DNA from: DAOUJW01 sp965218945
GTDB taxonomy: Bacteria; Chloroflexota; Dehalococcoidia; Lucifugimonadales; UBA2985
DNA: 64,000 nucleotides
Assembly: GCA_965218945.1 (NCBI GenBank)
Contig: OZ244718.1
Span: 3,038,001 to 3,102,000, forward strand
Direction: 5' to 3'
Position numbers and translations under genes: made by a program. Positions 27,543 to 36,709 of the stretch are shown here, piece after piece (position 1 is the first letter of the stretch; every line of letters starts with the position of its first letter). A model generated the notes under the pieces. That model saw only the letters and a program-made list of their open reading frames with translations, was not told where the DNA came from and made no database searches.

Positions 27543-29173
27543 TGAATGACCGACTCGATCTGATACCGGCGGCCCTCTACGCCAGGGTTTCCAGCGACCG
27601 CCAGGACGTGGACCTGTCCGTGGCCGCCCAGCTGCGGGCGCTCAGGGACTACGCAGAGAAGAACGGCTACCACGTCGCCCGCGAGTACGTGGACGAGGCC
27701 GAGAGCGGGCGCATCGCCGACCGGCCCCAGTTCCAGAAGATGCTGGACGAGGCCGCTAAGCCCGAGGCTCCCTTCAAGGAGATCTTGGTCTGGAAGTTCA
27801 GCCGCTTCACCAGGAAGCGGGAGCACGCCGTCGCCTTCAAGTCCATGCTCCGCAGGCGGGGCATTCGCGTGGTCTCCATCACCGAGCATGCCGACGATTC
27901 CCCCACCGGCAAGCTCATGGAGGCCATCATCGAGTCGGTGGACGAATTCTACAGCGAGAATCTGGCGCAGGAAGTTGTCAGGGGGATGCGTGAGTCTGCT
28001 TCTCGGGGCTTCTGGGTCGCCAGCAGGGTTCCCTACGGCTTCAGCAAGGTCATGGTACAGGACGGGGCCAAGAAGCGCCCCAGCCTCGAACCCGATCCTG
28101 CCACCGCGCCCGTTGTGGAGCGCATCTTCGGGATGGCCGAGGCGGGCAGGGGAATCCTGAACATCACCCGCACCCTCAACGACGAGGGCATCGCCAACCC
28201 CACCGGCAGGCTCTGGTCCAAGAACGGCATCCACATCATCCTCAAGAACGAGGCTTACACCGGAACATTGGTCTGGGGCGTCGACGCCAAGGACAAGGCA
28301 GACCCGGTGCGGGTGGAGAAGGCATTCCCCGCCATCGTCTCCAAGGCAAAGTTCCGCCGGGTGAACCGGAAGCTGCGCTCCCGCGCTCCAAAGCGGAGCC
28401 ACCCCCGCCGGGTCGGGAGCTCCTACCTCCTCAGCGGCTTGATCAAGTGCAAAGTGTGCAACCGGGCGCTCTCCGGCCAGGACGCCAAGAGTGGCAGGTT
28501 CTCCTACTACGTCTGCCAGTCGGTGTTGAAGCGTGGCAGCGGGGCCTGCGACGCCCCCAGACTCAACGCCCGGCGCTTCGAGAAGTTGGTGGTCGGCAAG
28601 ATTCGGGAGAACGTGCTCACCGAGTCCAACATCCAGGAGTTGGTGAAGCTGGTGGACGAGGAGATGGACGGGGTGGCCAAGGAGCAGAGGCAGAAGCTGG
28701 AGACCATTGAGGCGGAGTTGGTGGACGTGAAGCGCAAGTTGGGACGGCTCTACGACCTGGCGGAGACCACCGACCTGGACGTCGACGACTTCAAGCCCAG
28801 GATACGCGAGCACCGGGAGCGGCAGGAGAAACTGGAGGCTACGGCGGAGGAGGCGAGGGCGATGCTCTCCCAGCGCAGAGAGGTCCTGGACGACGTGGAG
28901 ACCATCACGGCCTACGCCCTAGACATGAGCATGTTCCTGAACGAGAGCGAGTTGACGGAGCGCAGGGCCTTCATCGAGAGCTTCGTGAAGGAGATCGTCG
29001 TCATGCCCGACAACGCCGTGGTGCGCTACACGATTCCGATGCCCGACGACAGCCCCATACCCGGGAGAGACGTCGAGGAGATGGCGCTGAACGGCTCGGT
29101 TCTGTCTACCGTCAAGTTTGGTGGGCCAAAGCATACCGAACTGCGAACTTTTCGGTGGGTCGTGTCAATATAG
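27542..29173 (+). CDS. Large serine recombinase (integrase)
   Basis: 543 residues, the typical length of large serine integrases. The resolvase catalytic domain opens with ALYARVSSDRQ (nucleophile S17) and ends near LAQEVVRGMRESASRGFWV. The recombinase domain includes GILNITRTLNDEGIANPTG. A zinc ribbon follows: CKVC near residues 303-306, with YYVC and GAC further on. A coiled coil (EEMDGVAKEQRQKLETIEAE onward) precedes a C-terminal basic tail. It probably integrates and excises the element around it; its attachment sites should lie beside the gene, where boundary repeat C is found. Confidence 0.93.
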   Translation: MNDRLDLIPAALYARVSSDRQDVDLSVAAQLRALRDYAEKNGYHVAREYVDEAESGRIADRPQFQKMLDEAAKPEAPFKEILVWKFSRFTRKREHAVAFKSMLRRRGIRVVSITEHADDSPTGKLMEAIIESVDEFYSENLAQEVVRGMRESASRGFWVASRVPYGFSKVMVQDGAKKRPSLEPDPATAPVVERIFGMAEAGRGILNITRTLNDEGIANPTGRLWSKNGIHIILKNEAYTGTLVWGVDAKDKADPVRVEKAFPAIVSKAKFRRVNRKLRSRAPKRSHPRRVGSSYLLSGLIKCKVCNRALSGQDAKSGRFSYYVCQSVLKRGSGACDAPRLNARRFEKLVVGKIRENVLTESNIQELVKLVDEEMDGVAKEQRQKLETIEAELVDVKRKLGRLYDLAETTDLDVDDFKPRIREHRERQEKLEATAEEARAMLSQRREVLDDVETITAYALDMSMFLNESELTERRAFIESFVKEIVVMPDNAVVRYTIPMPDDSPIPGRDVEEMALNGSVLSTVKFGGPKHTELRTFRWVVSI

Positions 29174-29184
29174 ACGGAGCTCTT

Positions 29185-29204
29185 AAGAATCGTGAGAGAT
29201 TCTT
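29185..29204 (+). terminator. Stem-loop after the recombinase gene
   Basis: AAGAATC (29185-29191) and GATTCTT (29198-29204) form a 7-bp stem with a 6-base loop, 12 bases after the recombinase stop. No T-tract follows, so rho-independent termination is uncertain. Confidence 0.35.
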
Positions 29205-29206
29205 CA

Positions 29207-29265
29207 CGGTTCGAATCTAGTCGGGTGCGCCAAGGCTGACTGAATGCAGTACCGTGTTTGAGCTT
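29207..29265 (+). repeat. Island boundary repeat, copy C (possible attachment site)
   Basis: Aligns to 4837-4895 without gaps. It begins CGGTTCGAATC, and the bases from there to CGGGTGCGCCA have the spacing of a tRNA T-loop, acceptor strand and CCA end, although no full tRNA can be folded. It lies directly behind the serine recombinase gene, in a 228-base gap with no other feature. Confidence 0.55.
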
Positions 29266-29401
29266 AGTGTGGATATCGGCCTTGAGAGTGGGTTGCGGTC
29301 GGGCGATCAGACACGCTAATGCCAATTCGCTGACGACCTACACGCCGTGACAGTAGATCAGGGGAGCCTGCTTTTCTAAGTCCGGTGATTCTGAAATAGT
29401 T

Positions 29402-32290
29402 TTACCTAAGGTCATCTGTATCTCTCGCAGCTACGACATCGACAGCGGCCAGCAATACAACGTCGTTTGGATGGCGCAACGTTGTGCATCGGGCAGCAAG
29501 CTCGTCTTCAGCGCACTCAAGTAGCAGTTTCAACAATTCCCGTCGCTCTTGTGGGCTTGTCGCTGGAATATCCCCAGGGGTCATTGCTGGTTCGGTGAAC
29601 ATGCTGGCGAAAAACTGTGGATTGACATGGGGAACGTTTGAGCCGGTTGGAAGGAAGATTGGTACTAGTGCCTCCCACCTTGGGATACCCTGATCGTTCT
29701 GCCAGCGGATTCGAACGAGGCCTAATGTGCCGTCCTCTCTTCCTTGGATACAGGCATATTCTCCCTTGAACTCCGGTGACTTGGCTTTCTCAATCAGATC
29801 TGTGAAGAATACACTAGCAAAATCCATTGGAACTAAATTGGGGACTCGCACTGCCAATTGCCTGTCAATTGTGACGCGAACGACAGTTGCGCGTTCAGGA
29901 AACTCAGAATGTCTCCCACGCATTTCCGCTGGCAATTCCAATTCAAGTACCCGCCCACCGTACATTCTGGACCGGATCGAAATGCCAACCATTGGAAGAA
30001 TGCCTTCCAGAAAAGATAACACCTCTTCCTGGCCAAATGAGTAGAGCGCTGCCCCTGCGTCTGGATCGTAACCCTCGACTTTCGAGAATAGCGCTTCTTG
30101 TTGAGACTTAGCTTCCATGGCTCGCATTATAGCCTCGTCAACTTCTTGTTCAGAGTGGTGCAGGTCCATGGTCTTGTTCCTAGCCAAAATCGAAGCAACA
30201 TCCACGCGCTCTAGCAATTCCCCAATGATCTCCGTCTCGATGCCCTCTACGTATTCGGCACTAACGCTTGCCATGTCATTTGCTATGTTGTAAACGCGGT
30301 CAAGCATCATGCTCAGGGTCATGTTATCAAACCCATCTCTGGCCATCAGATTGAAGACTATTACTCGTTCCTGTTGTCCGTATCGATATAGCCGGCCCGC
30401 ACGCTGCACGAGGCGGCTAGGATTCCACGGCAGGTCGTAGTTCACGAGAATGTGGCAGTTCTCGTGCAAGTTAATGCCTTCACCTCCAGCTTCCGTAGAG
30501 ATCATGAACTGACAACTATCGTTAAATCTGGCGATGTTTTCCCTCTTCACACTCAGTGACATGCTGCCATTGATCTGACTAATGCCTGACTTCGGATAAC
30601 GAATCCTGAGTGCTTCTGCGAGATATTCCTGAGTAGCTCGATATTCTGTAAATATGAGTAGCCGCTTGCCTTCCCTCCGAAGAGGATCAACAATATGCTC
30701 TAGGAATTCCTTTAACTTGAGGTCCTCGCTTCTCACCTGTTTCGCCAGAGCGATCAGGTCTGCGATTTGGTGTTGCTCGTCATCAAAGAACGGATTAGCT
30801 CCTGCAAAGGAACCTGCAATCTGGTCGGCCAAGTCTTCTAAATCATCCTGTTGGTCAGAGCCTTCCTCAACAATCTCATTTATTTCTCCAAATTCAGTCT
30901 CAGTTATGCGATTCGTGCTGGCGTCTCCTAGCAGACGTTCTCTTCTTCGCTCTAAGGCTTTCTCGATTGCGGCGATGCTTGAAGATGCGAGCTTGCGATA
31001 CGTGGTCATCACGAATCCTATGGCGCGTCCTGTAGTGCCTCCTTCTGCCGCAGCGCTATAGCCAAGCCTTAGATAATCCTGAAGGTACCTGTCGAATTGC
31101 AGAGCCTCGTCCGACATTGGAACGTCCACTAGACTAGTGTCCTGACCACGAAAAATGAAATTGCCATTGGCATCCGTAACTAGGCTTTTGCGATTACGTA
31201 GGACAACCTCTGCCACGACAGAAGGATCGGAGAAGACATACTTAAAGCGCCTAGCCAGATCGGGTCGCAGTAACACTAGCAAATTGACGAACTGAGGTGT
31301 TCTACCCTGGTGTGGTGTTCCAGTGAGAAAGAAAAGTGAGTCAGGCTGCTTTTGCAGCCTTTCCGCCAACTGGTATCGTTGAGTCACGGGTTGATGTTCA
31401 ATCTTGCTCAGGTGATGTGCTTCGTCGAAAACAATGACGTCCCAGTCTCCAGACTCTGAGAAGATGGGCCCGTGCACATCTGACTTGGCACGGTCTATGG
31501 AGGCGATTACCCTGTCGAAGCCTGCCCAGTGAGAGGGCTGATGGATGCTGAAGTCTATACCGTAGATTCGATAGTCCTCATTGAATTTATACTTCATTTC
31601 ATCCTGCCATTGGCGAACAACCCCGGCGGGACAGACTATCAGTACCCGCCGACCTTGGCGGCGGCGCTTCATAGCTGTAAGCAGAAGTCCGACCTCTATC
31701 GTTTTGCCAAGGCCGACGTCGTCGGCGATCAGCCAGTTGGATTGGTCTGAGGTCATTATTCGATGAACGATATCGACCTGATGCGGCAGAGGATCCACGT
31801 CAACACGGTCCAAAGCACCCGTTATTTGATTCCAAGACTCTAGGGCATACGCCAATGCCTTTAATCGAAAGCGCTCCGCACTGTCAGTCTCTGAAGACTC
31901 CGCGCGTTCGTACTTGATTTTGGCATCTCTGAGGCGAACAAGCTTCTCATACGGCAACCACCTGCTCTCCCCTGTGCCGTGCCACTGCACAAGCACCATG
32001 TCCCTCTCGGCGATGCGTCTCTCCGATACGACTGTGCCAGTTCCCAAGGTCATCCTAGTATTGGATCTGGGAACGTCCTGTACGATGTGCCCGGGGCGGA
32101 AGCCGTTGCGAAGCTCTGCAACTGCATGCCAAGCCTTGGCGCCGTTTACGCCCCATTCCACCTCTACAAAATACCCGTCAGACTCGGTCTTGTGCGTAAC
32201 CACTCTGCCAAGACGATTTCTGTCTCCTGGAAGGGATACAAAACAATCAAGCATTGGCACTAGCGAGCTCATTGTTAGTTTATAAGCCAT
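29402..32290 (-). CDS. SNF2/RapA-like helicase, defence-associated
   Basis: 962 residues. The N-terminal 120 residues hold two small beta-rich modules (VTHKTESDGYFVEVEWG; GTVVSERRIAERDMVLVQW) as in RapA-type proteins. Motor motifs are IADDVGLGKTIEVGL (about 189-203), VIVFDEAHHLSK (about 283), FLTGTPHQGR, LLIFTEYRATQEYL, STEAGGEGINLHENC and RLVQRAGRLYRYGQ. It resembles the helicases of DISARM (DrmD-like) and Dpd systems but no DrmA/B/C or Dpd partner is present. It follows the unknown acidic protein by 52 bases. An alternative start lies at 32272. Confidence 0.85.
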   Translation of the reverse strand: MAYKLTMSSLVPMLDCFVSLPGDRNRLGRVVTHKTESDGYFVEVEWGVNGAKAWHAVAELRNGFRPGHIVQDVPRSNTRMTLGTGTVVSERRIAERDMVLVQWHGTGESRWLPYEKLVRLRDAKIKYERAESSETDSAERFRLKALAYALESWNQITGALDRVDVDPLPHQVDIVHRIMTSDQSNWLIADDVGLGKTIEVGLLLTAMKRRRQGRRVLIVCPAGVVRQWQDEMKYKFNEDYRIYGIDFSIHQPSHWAGFDRVIASIDRAKSDVHGPIFSESGDWDVIVFDEAHHLSKIEHQPVTQRYQLAERLQKQPDSLFFLTGTPHQGRTPQFVNLLVLLRPDLARRFKYVFSDPSVVAEVVLRNRKSLVTDANGNFIFRGQDTSLVDVPMSDEALQFDRYLQDYLRLGYSAAAEGGTTGRAIGFVMTTYRKLASSSIAAIEKALERRRERLLGDASTNRITETEFGEINEIVEEGSDQQDDLEDLADQIAGSFAGANPFFDDEQHQIADLIALAKQVRSEDLKLKEFLEHIVDPLRREGKRLLIFTEYRATQEYLAEALRIRYPKSGISQINGSMSLSVKRENIARFNDSCQFMISTEAGGEGINLHENCHILVNYDLPWNPSRLVQRAGRLYRYGQQERVIVFNLMARDGFDNMTLSMMLDRVYNIANDMASVSAEYVEGIETEIIGELLERVDVASILARNKTMDLHHSEQEVDEAIMRAMEAKSQQEALFSKVEGYDPDAGAALYSFGQEEVLSFLEGILPMVGISIRSRMYGGRVLELELPAEMRGRHSEFPERATVVRVTIDRQLAVRVPNLVPMDFASVFFTDLIEKAKSPEFKGEYACIQGREDGTLGLVRIRWQNDQGIPRWEALVPIFLPTGSNVPHVNPQFFASMFTEPAMTPGDIPATSPQERRELLKLLLECAEDELAARCTTLRHPNDVVLLAAVDVVAARDTDDLR

Positions 32291-32342
32291 TTCAACGCTA
32301 CCAGTCTCACTCTAGTAGCCCTTTCACATCCCCAGATAGGGA

Positions 32343-33422
32343 CTATGTGTACCTAACGATGTCGAGCCGACTGGTTACCCAGCCCAGATTGTCATGCCAA
32401 TCTGCCGGATCATGCCAATCTTGGTGTGAGAGCCAGTACTCCTTGTCGATTGCCATCGGCAAATCAACTGCGAGTCTACGTTCGTCAGGTTCGTCGCCGT
32501 CTATATCGTAGGGATTCTCACCAAGAATTCCCCTCCAGTCCATATCTTCCCTCAGTTGTGCCCTAAAGACGGCGAAGTTGGCAAAGGACTCGACACCAAA
32601 GCGCCACGGCATGAAGTCATTCCAGTCAGTCAGCCACCCAGGATTTATTACACTGTCCGGAGTGAGCGTCTGCCTCACTTGCACCAATTCGTAGGTGTCG
32701 TCCAGCGAAAGTGCCCCTGAGTTGGGTTGCGTCCACCAACACCTCAACCCTCGATGCCAAAACACGCAGTCCCACCATTCATAGTTTAGCTCCCAGTAAT
32801 TAAGCCGAAACTCCAAGAACAGCGACAGGGATTGTCCGGTCCACAATAGGTTTCGAAGCCAAGGCAGCCAGCTCTGCAACCGTCTGGTACTGAGGTCTCT
32901 CAGCAGCTCAGCAATTTGGCGCCTTTCTTCTATCGTAGCCTCCCGGATTCCTGAGATGAATTCATCTATCCTGATAAACCGGGGCAGATCTGAGGTGAGG
33001 TCGAAACCTCCATATAGATCTTCCCGTCGATTGCCGTCAAATTCGGCACCTGCCTCGGGCTCGTCATAATCGTCCTCACCCATTGCGTCATCGGTCTCTA
33101 CTAGCCCAAACCATTCTTCTCCACCTAGCCAGCCATCTTCTTCCGAGAGATCAGCTAACTCAGTGGTTTCGGGATTCGCCATCGTAGTCACAACTGCGCT
33201 GGCCTCTTCATTCTTTGATGTTCCTGCCAATGATGCCTGCTCAGTAGCAGACTGGGCAGGCGATTCAAGCTTGCCTCCTTCGCCGCCATTTAACTCGGCT
33301 ATATCTTCGTCATGAGGAGTGGAACCCCAAGGGTCGTCCGAGTCAACATCAAATGTGGCCAAGTCGGAGAAGTCACCCTCCTTCCAACCATCATTAAGCG
33401 CGCTAGTGTTTGAATCGTTCAT
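32343..33422 (-). CDS. Uncharacterised acidic, tryptophan-rich protein
   Basis: No family recognised. From ATG at 33422 it has 359 residues; the frame extends to a GTG at 33551 with GGAGG too close upstream. The N-terminal 160 residues are very acidic and low in complexity (SEEDGWLGGEEWFGLVETDD). The C-terminal 200 are rich in Trp (NYWELNYEWWDCVFWHRGLR; YWLSHQDWHDPADWHDNLGW). No signal or catalytic motif is seen. It precedes the SNF2 helicase on the same strand, 52 bases apart, and is most likely its partner. An acidic N-terminus could mimic DNA, but that is speculation. The 254 bases between it and hsdR hold nothing recognisable. Confidence 0.6.
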   Translation of the reverse strand: MNDSNTSALNDGWKEGDFSDLATFDVDSDDPWGSTPHDEDIAELNGGEGGKLESPAQSATEQASLAGTSKNEEASAVVTTMANPETTELADLSEEDGWLGGEEWFGLVETDDAMGEDDYDEPEAGAEFDGNRREDLYGGFDLTSDLPRFIRIDEFISGIREATIEERRQIAELLRDLSTRRLQSWLPWLRNLLWTGQSLSLFLEFRLNYWELNYEWWDCVFWHRGLRCWWTQPNSGALSLDDTYELVQVRQTLTPDSVINPGWLTDWNDFMPWRFGVESFANFAVFRAQLREDMDWRGILGENPYDIDGDEPDERRLAVDLPMAIDKEYWLSHQDWHDPADWHDNLGWVTSRLDIVRYT

Positions 33423-33676
33423 GGTAGTTGTCTTGTTTCGAGTACCTCTGCTAGATCCGTTGACTTTGGACGCATTGTAGTTTTGGAAGGCAACGAGTGC
33501 AACCACTGAGAACTGCGATTCTCCGTGCCTTACCACAAGCGATTCTGCCACGGCCTCCGGTCCCTTTACAGGCTTACCGAAGGGAATATACCTGCCAGCC
33601 TCACAACAACGTGTATCGACACTACAAGGGACCTATCTGTTCCCAAGCGAAATCTAGAGCGTCCCGTGGGCATCCC

Positions 33677-36600
33677 CTATCGACCCTCCGATTCCTCAGC
33701 CTTGCCGTGCGCTCGCAGGTACTGGTCGAACAGGTGATTCTTGACCACTTCCCCAAAGGCGTCGTCGTCGGTTATCCGCTTGTACAAGTCGAAGTTTAGG
33801 TCGACGATTTCCTGGATGACCTGCTCTACCTTGTGGTCAAAGGTAATCCGCACGTTCTCCAGGGTGTTGACCCTTGTGGCGATCTCCAGTGCCGCATCCT
33901 CTCCCAGCCGGTCCAGCATCCTGCCGAGAGTTACTCGGTGTTCGGGACCCAGCTCAATACCGAAGCGCTCGTTGAGGTCTGCGATGATTCGTGATAGGGC
34001 CTCCAACTCCTCCGGCGTGCTCTCGTGCGTCTCCTTTGTCGCCACGGGGTCGAGCGCTCTTCCCTTGCGTTCCAACGTGACCTTTCCGCTGCCGGTCTGC
34101 TGGATACGATACGACTCCATGTCGATGTTCTGCTGAATCTCGCGAGGCAACTCTTCACGTTCAACGGAGAGCAACCTGCGCAGATTCCGAGCGAAAACGT
34201 AGAGCTTCTCCAGGTCGGCATCCAGGAAGGTGAGCACCTGGGCCAGAAACGAGTATAGTCGCACGTAGTCGGTTACCTGGCCGCGAAAGTCCTGCCGTTC
34301 GCCTTCCTGAAGGTCAGAGAAACGCACCACTGCTGGAGCGAGGGCGGCGTATAGCTGATCCAGGGTCATCCCACCGGCGAAGAAAACGCGGGCGAAGGCT
34401 TCCACATCCTCGTCGGTGAAGACAGCGAAGTTCTTGAGCTGGGTCTGAATCTCGTAGAGCAGGTTGGGGTCCGTAGCCTCCGACAGGATCGTCGTTTCGT
34501 AGTAAGGCTGAAAGGCAGCCTGGATGTCGTCGGATTCGTTGGCAAAGTCCAAGACCATCGTGCCGGGCTTGTCCGGGTGGGTCCGGTTCAGCCGGGATAG
34601 GGTCTGCACCGCGTTCACTCCGCCCAGCTTCTTGTCCACGTACATAGCTTGGAGCAGAGGCTGATCGAACCCTGTCTGGAACTTGTTGGCCGCTATCAAT
34701 ATCCTGTACTCAGGGGCTTCGAAAGTATTGGCGGTCTGAGCCTCCGGGATACCGTTCATGCTCGACTCTGTGTAGGACTGGCCCCCGTCCTGCACCGTCC
34801 CTGAGAAGGCGACCAGCGCCTTAAATGGACTTCCAAGCTCCGCAAGATGCTGATCTACGGCCAGCTTGTACCGCACGGCGTGCAGGCGCGAACGGGTGAC
34901 AATCATTGCCTTTGCCCTGCCGACAATCTCGCTCTGAGACTTGGCGGTGAAGTGCTCTACCATAATCCGCACCTTCTCGTCGATGGCGTGCGAGTGCAGG
35001 TCCACGAACGACCTGAGCAGGTAAGCCGCCTTGGTCTTGTCGTAGCGAGGGTCGTCCTCAATCTTCTTGAAGAGACGCCAATAGGCGCGGTAGGTGGTGT
35101 AGCTCTCCAGGACGTCGAGTATGAACCCTTCCTCAATGGCCTGGCGCATGCTGTAGAGGTGGAATGGCACGAAAGACCCATCCGGCCGGCGCATCCCGAA
35201 CAGCTCCAGGGTTTTGGGTTTCGGCGTAGCAGTGAACCCAAAGGTCGAAACGTTGGCCGGCTGACGCCGCCGCGCCATCTGCGCCAAAGCAGCATTGTCC
35301 AGTTCGTCTTCCTCCGAGGATTGGGCGCCGGCATCCTCCGCTTCGGCCTCTTCCAGAGACGAAGCGGCCAGCACGTCCCTGGGGCCCTGAGCGCCCTCAC
35401 CGGACTGCGAGGAGTGTGCTTCGTCCACGATGAGCGCGAACCGGTGGCCCGGCAACTCACCAATCTCCCGGGCAATGACCGGGAACTTCTGGAGGGTAGT
35501 GACGATGATGGTCTTGCCCGACTCCAGCGCCTCCTTGAGCTGACGGGAGGTGGTGTCGATGTTCTCCACAACGCCCAGCGTCTGCTCGAACTGGCGCATC
35601 GCCGACTGGAGTTGGCGGTCCAGCACCCGCCGGTCGGAGATCACTACAATGGAGTCGAAGACGCGGCGGTCTTCCGCGTCGTGCAGTGTGGAAAGCTGGT
35701 GAGCGAGCCATGCAATGGTAAAGGTCTTTCCGCTGCCCGCCGAGTGCTGAATCAGGTAGCGCTGCCCCGTGCCATGTGATCTAGCGTCGGCCACCAATCC
35801 TCGCACGCAGTCGACCTGCTGATAGCGGGGAAAGATGAGATAGCGCTGGCCTGTCTTTCTTCCCCGCTCGTCTTCTTCCTGGACTTCGTGGATGAACTGG
35901 CGCACGAGGTCTAGAACGCTGTCGCGTGCCCAGGTCTCCTCCCAGAGGTATGACGTGGCATAGCCGTTCTGCGTTGGTGGGACCGGCGGATTGCCGGCAC
36001 CCCCGAACTTCCCCCGGTTGAAGGGCAAAAAGTATGTTTGCGGCCCTGTAAGGTGAGTCGTCACATAGACCAGGTCTGTGTCAACGGCGAAGTGGGCCAG
36101 GCAGCGTCCGTAGGCGAATAGCGGCTCCCGAGGGTCGCGGTCCGTCCGGTACTGGCGAATGGCGTCCTGGACATCTTGACCCGTGAGCGGGTTCTTGAGC
36201 TCCGCCGTGAAGATGGGGACGCCATTGAGGAAGAGGGCCAGGTCAAGGCTGTTGTTGTTGCTCTCACTGTAGTGCAGCTGCCGCAGAACAGCGAAGACGT
36301 TACCCCTGTAGAGCCACCGGGTCTCCTCGTTCAGCCCACTAGCCGGGCGGAAGTAGGCAATCTGGAACCGGCAACCCATGTCCTTGATTCCGTTGCGTAG
36401 CACGTCCAGGGCGCCCCGGCGCCCGATTTCAGAGGACAGGCGCTTCAGGAACTGCTCCTCCACGGCCGCCCCGTGATGCTGTGAAAGCCTCTTCCACTCC
36501 CGGGGCTGCGTTGCCAGAACGAAGTCCAGCACGTCACGTGGGATGAGGCAGAGGGTGCGGTCGTAGTCCTCGTCCCGGCGCTTCTGATAGCCGCCGGGCG

Positions 36601-36709
36601 GCATGTCCATGTATGAGGCCCGCTCCTCCGCGATCACGCCCTCGCTTTGCCGAAGCAGGCACGCCTCTATCGCGTCCTCGAAGGCCCTCTCGGAAACGTC
36701 GACGTTCAT
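33677..36709 (-). CDS. hsdR: Type I restriction enzyme R subunit
   Basis: 1010 residues, translocating and cleaving subunit. A PD-ExK nuclease is visible in LDLALFLNGVPIFTAELKNP. Walker A is HSAGSGKTFTIAWL (about residue 325), the DEAH box is ALIVDEAHSSQSGE, and STFGFTATPKPKTLELFG is motif III. The helicase C lobe contains ANKFQTGFDQPLLQAMYVDK. Its start overlaps the hsdS stop by 4 bases (ATGA). It needs HsdS and HsdM; hsdM lies 4.5 kb upstream beyond a block of other defence genes. Confidence 0.93.
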   Translation of the reverse strand: MNVDVSERAFEDAIEACLLRQSEGVIAEERASYMDMPPGGYQKRRDEDYDRTLCLIPRDVLDFVLATQPREWKRLSQHHGAAVEEQFLKRLSSEIGRRGALDVLRNGIKDMGCRFQIAYFRPASGLNEETRWLYRGNVFAVLRQLHYSESNNNSLDLALFLNGVPIFTAELKNPLTGQDVQDAIRQYRTDRDPREPLFAYGRCLAHFAVDTDLVYVTTHLTGPQTYFLPFNRGKFGGAGNPPVPPTQNGYATSYLWEETWARDSVLDLVRQFIHEVQEEDERGRKTGQRYLIFPRYQQVDCVRGLVADARSHGTGQRYLIQHSAGSGKTFTIAWLAHQLSTLHDAEDRRVFDSIVVISDRRVLDRQLQSAMRQFEQTLGVVENIDTTSRQLKEALESGKTIIVTTLQKFPVIAREIGELPGHRFALIVDEAHSSQSGEGAQGPRDVLAASSLEEAEAEDAGAQSSEEDELDNAALAQMARRRQPANVSTFGFTATPKPKTLELFGMRRPDGSFVPFHLYSMRQAIEEGFILDVLESYTTYRAYWRLFKKIEDDPRYDKTKAAYLLRSFVDLHSHAIDEKVRIMVEHFTAKSQSEIVGRAKAMIVTRSRLHAVRYKLAVDQHLAELGSPFKALVAFSGTVQDGGQSYTESSMNGIPEAQTANTFEAPEYRILIAANKFQTGFDQPLLQAMYVDKKLGGVNAVQTLSRLNRTHPDKPGTMVLDFANESDDIQAAFQPYYETTILSEATDPNLLYEIQTQLKNFAVFTDEDVEAFARVFFAGGMTLDQLYAALAPAVVRFSDLQEGERQDFRGQVTDYVRLYSFLAQVLTFLDADLEKLYVFARNLRRLLSVEREELPREIQQNIDMESYRIQQTGSGKVTLERKGRALDPVATKETHESTPEELEALSRIIADLNERFGIELGPEHRVTLGRMLDRLGEDAALEIATRVNTLENVRITFDHKVEQVIQEIVDLNFDLYKRITDDDAFGEVVKNHLFDQYLRAHGKAEESEGR

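Noticed and set aside
27026..28813. Long minus-strand open frame of about 595 codons
   Set aside because: It lies opposite the serine recombinase, and its composition is that of a shadow frame rich in Leu, His and Val with no motif.
29402..33422. Assignment of the helicase pair to DISARM or Dpd
   Set aside because: Only the helicase resembles those systems; none of the other required components is present in the window.
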